This document shows positions 11,978-20,814 of a stretch of DNA of 64,000 bases, piece by piece. Both the position numbers and the translations under genes were made by a program. Source of the stretch: Rhodopirellula baltica SH 1 (lineage in GTDB: Bacteria; Planctomycetota; Planctomycetia; Pirellulales; Pirellulaceae); assembly GCF_000196115.1 (NCBI RefSeq), contig NC_005027.1:4464001-4528000 (forward strand). Reading direction: 5' to 3'. Each line of letters begins with the position of its first letter. Within the stretch, counting starts at the first letter, position 1. A model generated the notes under the pieces. The model had not been told where the DNA came from. It made no database searches and saw only the letters and a list, made by a program, of their open reading frames with translations.

Positions 11978-14470
11978 ATGTCCAACACGCTTTCCGCTCC
12001 GCCGAATGCTTCTCCGACCGACACCTCGTTTCCACATCTTGATTTGTCATCGGAACTAGCTCGTCACCTGACGATCACGCTAGGACACGACTTCACAGGC
12101 GACTCGACTGACAAACAAAACAGCGAATACCTTTACCAAGCCTTGGCGATTACAGTTCGCGACCGCTTGGTGCCAATCTGGCTGGAAACTTGGAAGAAGA
12201 CCTGCCTGAGCGAAGATCGCAAGGTCTACTACCTGTCACTTGAATTCTTGATCGGCCGTTCGCTCACCAACGCGGTCGAAAACCTCGACTTGGACGAAGA
12301 CGTCCGCAAAGCTCTGCGAGCCTACAGCGTCGGAATGGAAGAAGTCGCTGACAAAGAACTCGATGCCGGTTTGGGCAATGGTGGCCTCGGCCGCTTGGCG
12401 GCATGTTTCCTGGACAGCTGTGCAAACCTGCAGCTTCCGGTCGTTGGCTACGGCATCCGTTACGAATACGGAATGTTCCACCAGCACATCGAAGACGGGC
12501 GCCAAGTCGAAGACCCGGATCGCTGGTTGCGTGATGGCAATCCTTGGGAAATCAAACGCCCTGAAGACACTCGCCGCGTTCGCTTCTACGGCCGCACCGA
12601 AAACTACTACGACGAACACGGAACTTTGCGACCACGTTTGGTCGACTCGTACGATGTTCTTGCCGTTCCATTCGACATGCCTGTTCCTGGGTACCGCAAC
12701 GACACGGTCAACACGTTGCGATTGTGGAAAGCGTCGACGACCGACGTCTTCAACCTCAGCGAATTCAATGCGGGCTCGTACCCCGAAGCCGTCGCGGCAA
12801 AGAACGACGCCGAACAAATCTCGATGGTGTTGTATCCCAACGACGCCAGCGAAAATGGCAAGGAACTACGACTGAAACAACAGTACTTTCTTGTCTCAGC
12901 ATCGCTCCAAGACGTGATCGCCCGTTGGGTTGAACAGCACGGTGAGGACTTCAGTGACTTTGGACGCAAAAACTGCTTCCAACTCAATGACACTCACCCC
13001 GCCTGTGCTGTTCCCGAACTCATGCGATTGCTGATGGACGAGCATGGACTTGAATGGGACGACGCCTGGGACGTGGTGACACGTTGCATGGCTTACACCA
13101 ACCACACGTTGCTTCCCGAAGCGTTGGAACGATGGTCCGTCGGTCTGTTCAGTCGCTTGCTGCCGCGTTTGCTCGACATCATCTACGAGATCAACGCTCG
13201 GTTCTTGAAACTCGTCGATCAGCAGTGGCCCGGTGACGTTGCGATGCGTCGCGAAATGTCGTTGATTGAAGAAGGTGACAACCCGCACATCCGAATGGCG
13301 TACCTGGCCATTGTCGGAAGTTTCTCGGTCAACGGTGTTGCCGGTCTGCACACACAGTTGTTGGAATCAGGCCTGTTCAAACACTTCAACACGCTGTGGC
13401 CCCGCAAGTTCAACAACAAGACAAACGGCGTGACCCAACGTCGTTGGTTGTCGCACTGCAACCCAGGCCTTCGTGACCTCCTCAACGAAACCATTGGCGA
13501 AGGTTGGCAAAAAGACCTCACCAAAATCAAAGAGTTAACTCCTTACGCGACCGACGCCGACTTCCGCAAGAAGTGGATCGATGTCAAGCAAGAAAACAAA
13601 GCTCGCTTGTCAGACTTGGTGGTCGCGGAAACCGGCGTTCGCTTTGACACGTCATTCATGTTCGACGTTCAAGTCAAACGGATTCACGAATACAAACGTC
13701 AACTCTTGAACGTTTTGCATATCGTGCACCTGTACGATCGCATTTTGCGTGGTGAAACCGCGGGCATGGTCCCACGTTGCGTCCTGATCGGCGGCAAAGC
13801 AGCCCCCGGTTACCACGTCGCCAAATTGATCGTGAAGCTGATCAACGATGTTGCGAAGAAGGTCAACAATCACCCCGCAGCCAATGACCTGCTCAAGGTG
13901 GTCTTCTTCCCGAACTATCGCGTTTCGTCGATGGAAGTGATTTGCCCAGCAACCGAGTTGTCTGAGCAAATTTCAACCGCGGGCAAAGAAGCTTCCGGCA
14001 CGGGCAACATGAAATTCATGATGAACGGTGCGTTGACGATTGGCACGCTCGATGGTGCCAACATCGAAATCCGAGAAAACGCGGGTGCCGAGAACTTCTT
14101 CTTGTTCGGTTTGGACGCTGCCGAAGTAACCGAATTGAAGAAGGACTATCGTCCCAACGAAATCATCGCCGCTGATGAGGACATCGTTCGCATCATGAAC
14201 CTGCTGGAAAGCGGACACTTCAATCCTGACAATCCAGGTTTGTTCGATTTGTTGACCAGCGGCCTACGCAACCCTCAGGATCCTTGGGTCACCATCGCCG
14301 ACCTTCGTGCGTACATCGACGCTCAAGCCGAAGTTGGCAAGGCATACCAAGACGTCGATCACTGGAATCAGATGAGCATCCTAAATACCGCAGGCAGCGG
14401 CTGGTTCAGCAGCGACCGAACGATTCAGCAATACGCCGACGACATCTGGGACGTGCGACCACTGTCGTAA
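11978..14470 (+). CDS. glgP: Glycogen/starch/alpha-glucan phosphorylase
   Basis: The enzyme releases glucose-1-phosphate from alpha-1,4-glucans and works in the cytoplasm on glycogen. The 830-residue length fits the GT35 family. Visible motifs include the N-terminal YYLSLEFLIGR block, the glycine-rich DAGLGNGGLGRLAACFLDS block, and the pyridoxal-phosphate site EASGTGNMKFMMNGALTIG, in which the Lys after GTGNM carries PLP. The C-terminus matches the family (VDHWNQMSI, SSDRTIQQYADDIW). It is a stand-alone gene between a long upstream gap and a strong terminator. Confidence 0.97.
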   Translation: MSNTLSAPPNASPTDTSFPHLDLSSELARHLTITLGHDFTGDSTDKQNSEYLYQALAITVRDRLVPIWLETWKKTCLSEDRKVYYLSLEFLIGRSLTNAVENLDLDEDVRKALRAYSVGMEEVADKELDAGLGNGGLGRLAACFLDSCANLQLPVVGYGIRYEYGMFHQHIEDGRQVEDPDRWLRDGNPWEIKRPEDTRRVRFYGRTENYYDEHGTLRPRLVDSYDVLAVPFDMPVPGYRNDTVNTLRLWKASTTDVFNLSEFNAGSYPEAVAAKNDAEQISMVLYPNDASENGKELRLKQQYFLVSASLQDVIARWVEQHGEDFSDFGRKNCFQLNDTHPACAVPELMRLLMDEHGLEWDDAWDVVTRCMAYTNHTLLPEALERWSVGLFSRLLPRLLDIIYEINARFLKLVDQQWPGDVAMRREMSLIEEGDNPHIRMAYLAIVGSFSVNGVAGLHTQLLESGLFKHFNTLWPRKFNNKTNGVTQRRWLSHCNPGLRDLLNETIGEGWQKDLTKIKELTPYATDADFRKKWIDVKQENKARLSDLVVAETGVRFDTSFMFDVQVKRIHEYKRQLLNVLHIVHLYDRILRGETAGMVPRCVLIGGKAAPGYHVAKLIVKLINDVAKKVNNHPAANDLLKVVFFPNYRVSSMEVICPATELSEQISTAGKEASGTGNMKFMMNGALTIGTLDGANIEIRENAGAENFFLFGLDAAEVTELKKDYRPNEIIAADEDIVRIMNLLESGHFNPDNPGLFDLLTSGLRNPQDPWVTIADLRAYIDAQAEVGKAYQDVDHWNQMSILNTAGSGWFSSDRTIQQYADDIWDVRPLS

Positions 14471-14494
14471 GCCCCAACCTGATTGGTCCAAACG

Positions 14495-14530
14495 AAAAGG
14501 GCTCGGTGAGAAATCACCGAGCCCTTTTTT
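14495..14530 (+). terminator. Rho-independent terminator of glgP
   Basis: A perfect 15-bp stem (14495-14509 with 14514-14528) closes a GAAA tetraloop. Its 3' arm runs into a six-T tract at 14525-14530. It begins 25 bases after the glgP stop codon. The A-tract at the 5' arm and T-tract at the 3' arm would also allow it to work in the reverse direction. Confidence 0.93.
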
Positions 14531-14554
14531 GTTTGTTGAGAACGAATTGCCTAG

Positions 14555-16097
14555 TACTACAGCGCTAACTGGTGTTGTAGAGGGCCGGGCTTTTCGCTGA
14601 GAATAGCAGCTGGAGATTTTGTTTGCTGCACGGAGAGCTTGGCATGGATGTCGCTGAACTGGAACAACTCGAAGATCGGTTAAATGCTTACTTGGCTCGC
14701 TTTGGCGATTGTTTTCGACGAAGCGACACGAGGGCTCATTTGACGACCTATGTCCGTGGTCAACTTTCCGACCTGGACGCCAAGAGTGTGGAGCCGATTG
14801 CGTTGCAAGCCGGTACACCGGTGCGAACCTTGCAGGAATTTATCGCCCAGCATCGGTGGGACGAAGATGGACTTCGCAGGAGGCTGATCCACATCGTCCG
14901 TGATGAGCATGTCAACAAGAACACTGTCGCGATCATTGACGAAACCAGCGACGTCAAGAAGGGCGACAAAACGCCTGGCGTGCAACGACAGTGGTGCGGC
15001 AAAGTCGGCAAGCAGGAGAACTGTATCGTCACGGTTCATCTGGCTGCGGCGAACGAAGACTTTCACTGCATGGTCGATGGTGAACTGTTCCTCCCCGAGA
15101 GCTGGAGTAACGACCGCGAGCGTTGTGCCGCCGCCGGCATTCCCGATGAGATGGTCTATCGCCCCAAGTGGCAGATCGCGTTGGAATTGCTTGATCGCAG
15201 TAAGGAGGAGGGGATTGAATATCCTTGGCTAACCGCTGACGAAGGCTACGGCGGTAAACCTGGATTCCTGGAAGCTCTTGCCGACCGCGATCAGAAGTTT
15301 GTGCTTGAAGTGCCGCGAACGTTTTCGGTTTGGGAGAAGCATCCCGAAGTGACCGAGCAGCCCTATCGCAAGGGCGGCCGCGGCCGAGGTCGCAAGACAC
15401 CCCGCGTCAAGAGCGGGGAAAGTTCGCCGCGAAGTGTTGAAACAGTGTTCTGGCACGGCGAAGCGATGAAAGCGAAACGCTGGAAACGCTACCGCGTCAA
15501 AGACGGCGAGAAAGGTCCCATCATCTGGGAAGCCAAGCGGGTTCGCGTCACACTCAAAGGCAGCGACGGACTACCGGGGCTGTCTCTGTGGTTGGTGGTC
15601 GCGAGAAACGTGCTTGACGGCGAACTGAAATTCTTCGTCAGCAACGCGAGCGAGTTCGCTTCGATGGCGATGCTGCTACAGGTTGCGTTTCAGCGATGGC
15701 GAGTGGAACGTTGTTTCGAGGATCAGAAACAAGAGGTCGGCTTAGACTGTTACGAGGGGCGCCGATACTTGGGTCTGAAACGCCACTTGATCATCACGTC
15801 GTTGAGCTATCTGTTTCTTTCGCAAACCTGCCAGCAGGAGCGGGAAAAAAAATCCGGAGTGGACAATTCAGCAAATTCGCGACGCGGTCGACGCAATCGT
15901 TGTCAGCTGGTCACTCCCTCGTGAGAGTCGTCGCATGTTGCTTGATCAGGTCGCCTCACGGATCAACTACCATCAATCACGCAACGTAGCGGCTCGCATC
16001 AGCCATACGCAAACGAAGCTCGACAGATACGCCGAACTCGGTATCGACCCCGAAAGCATCACACGATGCCGATGGCCCAAAACTTAGCGCTGTAGTA
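14555..16097 (+). mobile_element. IS701-family insertion sequence (1543 bp)
   Basis: The element is bounded by perfect 14-bp terminal inverted repeats, TACTACAGCGCTAA at 14555-14568 and its complement at 16084-16097. It is flanked on both sides by the 4-bp direct repeat CTAG (14551-14554 and 16098-16101). IS701-family elements are known to insert at 5'-YTAR-3' with a 4-bp duplication, which fits. It holds one transposase gene that fills almost the whole length; the transposase stop codon lies inside the right inverted repeat. It landed between glgP's terminator and a 116-bp MITE-like repeat, with which it shares the right CTAG. Confidence 0.93.
14644..16087 (+). pseudogene. IS701-family transposase, reading frame broken at an A8 run
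   Basis: This is the DDE transposase of the element. The ATG at 14644 has a GGAGAG ribosome site seven bases upstream. The catalytic core is visible: the first Asp in AIIDETSDVKKGDKT, the second in WLTADEGYGG, and Glu in the CFEDQKQEVGLD block. All lie in the first frame, which stops at 15924. At 15845-15852 there are eight A residues; with seven, the frame continues through a well-formed tail (SWSLPRESRRMLLDQV and on to TRCRWPKT) to a TAG at 16085-16087, giving 480 residues. So it is either a one-base insertion, a sequencing error in a homopolymer, or deliberate slippage. The frame-0 product still holds all catalytic residues. Confidence 0.85.
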
Positions 16098-16101
16098 CTA
16101 G

Positions 16102-16217
16102 CAGGCTGTTGGTTTAGACGCATACCGATTGACAATCATTAGCCGTTGGGCGTTAGCCCCGGTTGGCGTCTAATCAACCGCCGCTAACGCGGTGCGGCTC
16201 AATAAATCAACAGCCTG
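16102..16217 (+). mobile_element. 116-bp MITE-like repeat, copy 1
   Basis: The repeat starts with CAGGCTGTTGGTTTA and ends with the complement of CAGGCTGTTGATTTA, so it has 15-bp terminal inverted repeats with one mismatch. It is flanked by CTAG at 16098-16101 and 16218-16221. Internally it can form small hairpins (GGGC-GTTA-GCCC and CCGC-TAAC-GCGG). A second copy of the same length lies inverted at 28688-28803 with about five differences. It has no coding capacity. Its left flanking CTAG is the right target duplication of the adjoining IS. It ends 11 bases beyond the stop of the DinB-like gene. Confidence 0.88.
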
Positions 16218-16228
16218 CTAGGACAAAC

Positions 16229-16744
16229 CTACGCTGGCCCGAGCCCCATCGCACGTCGCCAAGCACTGAATTGGCCGATGTGAAGCATCATGTGGCCGCT
16301 CAGGTAGAAACCGTGCAGCGATCCAACCGTGCTGAACTTTTCGCGAAGATGTTCAGTCGGGTTCGGCGTTGAAAACACCGCGTCGTCGGCATTCAGCAAT
16401 GCCTCGATCGCTGCGCCATGCGACGAGAAGAACTTCTCCACCACTTCTTCCATTGGCGGATACAGCGTGCCATTGGGATCATCCAAACACTTCGCGTGCT
16501 TCGAGAACAATGCATCGTACTTTTCCGATGGCTTCACAGCCGAGGTGTTGGCTCCAACTTGCTCAAGCACTTGGCATGGATACAGCGACAAATGCCCAAG
16601 GATGAATGCCGGATGATTCGACTCGATAACAGTATCGCCGACCACGGCAAAACGAGCGAACTGCTCCTGCGTCACTCCCGTCATCAGTCGTTTGGCGTAT
16701 CCGATGCAAAGCTGACCAGAGTCAGCGATCATTTGTCCGATCAT
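16229..16744 (-). CDS. DinB/YfiT-like four-helix protein
   Basis: The 171-residue cytoplasmic protein has the look of the DinB superfamily, a four-helix bundle that often binds a metal through spaced histidines. Candidate ligands are the His residues in HPAFILGHL near residue 44 and in SGHMMLHIGQF near residue 155. Members include bacillithiol or mycothiol S-transferases and many of unknown role, so no reaction is assigned. The gene stands alone; a MITE-like repeat was inserted just after its stop codon. Family membership is fairly likely, function unknown. Confidence 0.7.
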   Translation of the reverse strand: MIGQMIADSGQLCIGYAKRLMTGVTQEQFARFAVVGDTVIESNHPAFILGHLSLYPCQVLEQVGANTSAVKPSEKYDALFSKHAKCLDDPNGTLYPPMEEVVEKFFSSHGAAIEALLNADDAVFSTPNPTEHLREKFSTVGSLHGFYLSGHMMLHIGQFSAWRRAMGLGPA

Positions 16745-16959
16745 GTTGTTTCTCTAAGAGGTGCAAATCAATCCTTCTGTTTTAGCTACCTTCCAAACCG
16801 AAGGTAAGCCAGCGACACCGCCCAGACGCGGCATGCACACTTGGTGGCTCTCTCGTTGACGGTGTTTTGTGCGACTCGAAGTGACGATCTCGCGAGGCAC
16901 CTACCAAACGACAACCCCGTTGCGAACCCAGACAAGCATTTGGCCGGGCACGCCGTTGA

Positions 16960-17805
16960 TCAAGCAGCCTGAGATTCTGCTTGGTGTTGGTGCGATGACT
17001 TCCGCCACCAAAGATTCTCAGCCCAACTGGCGTCGTGCCGCAACCAATAAGCGCGGACCCAATCGACGGGACCACGACCGAATTTGCGTTTCGTTCCCCA
17101 GTAATAATCGCCTTGAGGCACCACATCGATTGGCCGTGGATTGCCGTGGAATACTACGACCTTCGCTTTCGCTGGACGCTTGATCTCGGGAAAAAGCTGA
17201 TTGAATGGATAGTACTTCAGGCAATGCCATTTGAAGCTCGCGGTCCATTCATACGGCCAATAACGAACATCTTCGACATTCTCGGTCAAGAAATCTTGGT
17301 CCAGTGGAAAACGCTCGAAGCATTCTTGTTGATTCTCGTTGAATCGATGGAACAACTGAGCTTGTTCACCAGGAAAAAAACCCAGGATCGATCCCTGAAC
17401 GCCGCGATCGGGACGCATCTTCAAAGGAGCCAAATTCCATAGCGTCGGATTCCACTCTCGTAGTGCATGAAAGCCTCGTTCGGCCTCCAAACGATCAAAG
17501 AACCCATCAAGGTTCTGATTGACCATCACATCGAGATCTAGATACAGCGTTGGCTCGTCTGCCGGCAACACACCCGGTGCAAGGATTGACAACTTCGGCC
17601 AGCAACCTTTTTGCTGCCGTTGCATAGGAATCCCCAAATCGGGCATTTGGACTCCTTCGACACCATCCGTCAAACCAGCCACATTATCGGTGACGCAAAC
17701 AAAACGGTGAGGACGATTCAAGTTGGCCGCAACGGCGTTCCTCAACACTGTGACATACGATGCTGGGAACGCGTCCAACCACCGGGTACAGACAACGGTC
17801 GCCAT
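16960..17805 (-). CDS. Glycosyltransferase-like protein (DxD motif)
   Basis: From the ATG at 17805 the protein has 281 residues; upstream starts at 17823 and 17880 are possible. It begins with a beta strand and Arg-Trp (VVCTRW), has VCVTDN near residue 38, and a LYLDLDVMV segment that matches the Asp-x-Asp metal site of GT-A fold, GT8-like transferases. Later blocks include KWHCLKYYPF and VVFHGNPRP, the latter like the C-terminal HxxGxxKP motif of that group. It lies about 110 bases after the kinase-like membrane protein gene on the same strand (35 bases if the longest start is used), so the two probably form an operon. A role in cell-surface or glycolipid decoration is an inference. Confidence 0.75.
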   Translation of the reverse strand: MATVVCTRWLDAFPASYVTVLRNAVAANLNRPHRFVCVTDNVAGLTDGVEGVQMPDLGIPMQRQQKGCWPKLSILAPGVLPADEPTLYLDLDVMVNQNLDGFFDRLEAERGFHALREWNPTLWNLAPLKMRPDRGVQGSILGFFPGEQAQLFHRFNENQQECFERFPLDQDFLTENVEDVRYWPYEWTASFKWHCLKYYPFNQLFPEIKRPAKAKVVVFHGNPRPIDVVPQGDYYWGTKRKFGRGPVDWVRAYWLRHDASWAENLWWRKSSHQHQAESQAA

Positions 17806-17914
17806 GATGATTTCGCCATCCATGATTGAGTTGAGTTGGGGGGCGGTTCCCCTTCTAGGTTTCCGTCGAACCATACTCAACTAGCAAATCGGAATCCAGA
17901 CCGAAATCTACCCT

Positions 17915-20734
17915 CTATGCTGCACGTTTCATTCCTTCTGCTGAGGGATCCATTCTTTCTGAGACGATCATATCGGCGGAACGACCGTCACGGTTCGCTT
18001 CTTCAGAACGCCAGTCTTGAAGGACGTTCGCATTTCGAATCATCCAGATCGCAACCGTCATCATCATCGTGTAACCAAAAACCTCAACCGTTTCCTCTGC
18101 GGTAACCCACTTCGATCGCTCGAACAATTCGGCCAGAACGAAGCAAGAAGCGAACGGAATCGCGGGCCAAACGAACATCGGCGAAAACCACAACTTGCGA
18201 TCCTCAGGAAACTTCAGCCAGGCGTATGCAACACGCGACAACCAAACGCAAACTGCAACAGCAATGACGCCATGCTTCCAGGCTGCTGAAATTGCAAAGC
18301 CGGTCGCCTCAGCGGTTTGATAGGCGCCATCGGATAGGCTTGCTTGGCTTACAGCTGATGGGATTTCTCGGGCTGCTCCCGCAACCGCGACGCAAACCAA
18401 AGCAACAGCGATACTTTGCCAGCTGGAAGCCTTCACTCGAAGTAACGCCCAACAACCTGCGATCGCCGTGCAAACCAGCACCAACAATTGGACAGACTCA
18501 AGGGCCCCATTTTCGCCGGTCAACCACTGATTCGATAATGAGTCAGCCAGCATGTAGTTCGCTGCCCACAATCCACCGCAGCAAACGGCCGTTGCCAACA
18601 AAGAATCTCTCATCACTTTCAGGTATGGCCACCGCATCCAGTGCGATTGCTCTTTGGCGATTGAAGTTTGAACGTCTTTTGATTCGCTTCTCGATGGCAT
18701 CGCTTCGGCTACTTCATTGGAGGTTGGATGGAAAACGGCGACCAAACGAAGCAACCGTTCGCCAATGGCGAGTACGGCATGTTCGGTGCGAGAGTCGGGG
18801 CCACCATAAATTGGAATTTTCCTTGCAAACCGGGACGCGAAATCCCGCAATAGAAATTTTGAAACGGCCGGGTTTGCAGTCCACATTTGAACGATGAATG
18901 CGGCCGAACCAACTACCGGGATCGCCCCAACAAACATCGCATGCCGATGCGGGACATCATGAGATCGATTTGCTAGCAAACTGAAAAGCGTGACCAGAGT
19001 TCTTGCCGCAGGCAGAATCATGATTGGCAAAATAGCAAACCAGACACTACCGCCGGTCAGTGCCATCGCGATTCCACCAACCTTCAAAGGGGTGATCAGC
19101 GGGTAGAAAAACTTGATCGCCAAGTGCATTCCCAAACCGCGCGAATAGATCGCTAACTGGGGACCACTGAACTGGGAATCAAGTCTCATTGCTTCGTCGT
19201 CAGTCAACCATTCGCGAGATTGCCACCGCCGCGTAGCAGCTCGAAATGCCTTGCGTCCAAAAGCAATTTGATAGCTGCCGCGGAACAACAAAGCTCGCAT
19301 CTGGTTGTTTCGGCGGGCACGTCGAGTTGGATCGACCAAATAGCGATGCACACCCGCCGTGGTTGTATAGCGAAGCAAGCGGTGACCAATGAACCCTAAA
19401 CTCGACGCAGGACGGGTCCGATTGGAACATCGTTGCTGTTCACGAAGAGCTTTCACCTGCCGGCGTCGATATTTCATCCAGAAGGCGGAGCGTACACGTT
19501 TGTCCGTTGCAAATCGACGAACACGTTCCCGATGAGATCGGTTTGCAAGGCACGACTGAAACCATCGGCCAATTGCACCGGGCGGGCACACACCCAGCAA
19601 CCACATCAATGTGAAGAACCAAACGCTGGTCTCCAGAGCGGGCACGTTTTCCGAATCGACCAAACGTTGTTGCTGCCATCGATCGATACAGGTTCGACGA
19701 TAGTGGGCTCGTCGTTGAGCAGAAAACCAGGTCCATGGGCGACGGAAAGGAGCGATCTCCCCCGCTTTCCATTGCTCGTCCGCGGCAACCAAAGCTTCCA
19801 CGTCTGCCGAAAGTTCAGCAGCCAGATTTTGCTCACCTCTCTGCACAAGCTGATCAACCAAATCAGCGCAGGAAGCTCGAAGTTTTTGCGAATCCAAATC
19901 ATCGAAGGGAAAGACGGCCCCTCGACGCCAGCTTTGCCACAAGTACCGCCAAACCAGAATCGCCGGTATCCCGGACTCCAGGTCAATGATCGTATAGCGA
20001 AGACTTCTTGGCGAATCGGCTTCCGATTCATCCGAATGAACGACGCGCAGCCCCGCATGCTCTGACAGCAATAGGTTTGCGGTCGAAACCATGGCTCCCG
20101 GCGACACCTGCCAACCGGATCCAACCAACCCAAAATCAAACAACTGCCGTTCCACCCGCCTCATTTCGGCGACCAAACCAGCCATCTCGTTTTCGACGGT
20201 CGCCGGATTCTGATTGGCACACGCCGGGATCGGACCACGACCTTCGACAAAACTCGCGGCGAGAACATAGGCTTCGCGATCGCGATCGTAGCGAACGTAT
20301 GCGGGCAGCGCAACATCAACAGAAGAATCGCGTTCATCGCGGATCGCGGATGCTTCTAACATTCGCGAAACCACTCGCCGGCGATAGAAACACGCCAAGA
20401 TCGCGTGTTGATTCGATTGATAAGCGAACGGGGCCGCAAAGGCCAATCGGTAGATACTGCGGGTCAATAAACCAGGGGCGAAGACCTTTTCTACGTAGAG
20501 ATGACGCCGTCCGTCGTTCCACGAAGCCTCCACCAACTCCGCCGTGGCAGCTCGCCCGTTCCCAAGCGTGCGAATCAGGCGCACGTCGTCCGGGGCCTCG
20601 GACTGGCACCGATACGGATCCAGACCGGTATCCACGTCGGAATTCTCCGGAATTTCGCCGATCTGACGGGTGTTCGATAATCTCGTCACGGGGGAACTCA
20701 AATGGACAGAACGAATCGAACACGAAAATTTCAT
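17915..20734 (-). CDS. Kinase-like domain fused to a multi-pass membrane domain
   Basis: The 939-residue protein is unusual. Residues 55-90 resemble the N-lobe of a protein or LPS-type kinase: a glycine-rich LGNGRA (57-62) followed by YVEKVF with a candidate Lys83. A TIIDLES segment near residues 248-253 resembles the metal-binding Asp of WaaP/choline-kinase-like folds. A clear HxD catalytic loop is missing; only TANLLL near 218-223 resembles its Asn end. Thus it is an atypical or inactive kinase. A basic linker follows, then hydrophobic segments from about residue 540 onward, at least seven, so it should be anchored in the inner membrane. It is followed by the glycosyltransferase gene. Exact function is not recognised. 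Confidence 0.65.
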   Translation of the reverse strand: MKFSCSIRSVHLSSPVTRLSNTRQIGEIPENSDVDTGLDPYRCQSEAPDDVRLIRTLGNGRAATAELVEASWNDGRRHLYVEKVFAPGLLTRSIYRLAFAAPFAYQSNQHAILACFYRRRVVSRMLEASAIRDERDSSVDVALPAYVRYDRDREAYVLAASFVEGRGPIPACANQNPATVENEMAGLVAEMRRVERQLFDFGLVGSGWQVSPGAMVSTANLLLSEHAGLRVVHSDESEADSPRSLRYTIIDLESGIPAILVWRYLWQSWRRGAVFPFDDLDSQKLRASCADLVDQLVQRGEQNLAAELSADVEALVAADEQWKAGEIAPFRRPWTWFSAQRRAHYRRTCIDRWQQQRLVDSENVPALETSVWFFTLMWLLGVCPPGAIGRWFQSCLANRSHRERVRRFATDKRVRSAFWMKYRRRQVKALREQQRCSNRTRPASSLGFIGHRLLRYTTTAGVHRYLVDPTRRARRNNQMRALLFRGSYQIAFGRKAFRAATRRWQSREWLTDDEAMRLDSQFSGPQLAIYSRGLGMHLAIKFFYPLITPLKVGGIAMALTGGSVWFAILPIMILPAARTLVTLFSLLANRSHDVPHRHAMFVGAIPVVGSAAFIVQMWTANPAVSKFLLRDFASRFARKIPIYGGPDSRTEHAVLAIGERLLRLVAVFHPTSNEVAEAMPSRSESKDVQTSIAKEQSHWMRWPYLKVMRDSLLATAVCCGGLWAANYMLADSLSNQWLTGENGALESVQLLVLVCTAIAGCWALLRVKASSWQSIAVALVCVAVAGAAREIPSAVSQASLSDGAYQTAEATGFAISAAWKHGVIAVAVCVWLSRVAYAWLKFPEDRKLWFSPMFVWPAIPFASCFVLAELFERSKWVTAEETVEVFGYTMMMTVAIWMIRNANVLQDWRSEEANRDGRSADMIVSERMDPSAEGMKRAA

Positions 20735-20814
20735 AAACGTTCGATACTATCTCTCGAATCCCGCCGTCAATTGCAAGAAGCCAGCATCAGCGACCGAGGA
20801 CGCACATTCTGGAC

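Noticed and set aside
16163-16372. 69-codon open frame over the MITE and DinB-like gene
   Set aside because: It is a chance frame across the repeat and the antisense of a real gene.
20008-20736. 242-codon plus-strand frame opposite the kinase-like gene
   Set aside because: It is rich in Arg, Pro and Ser and is the antisense shadow of a longer gene with membrane segments.
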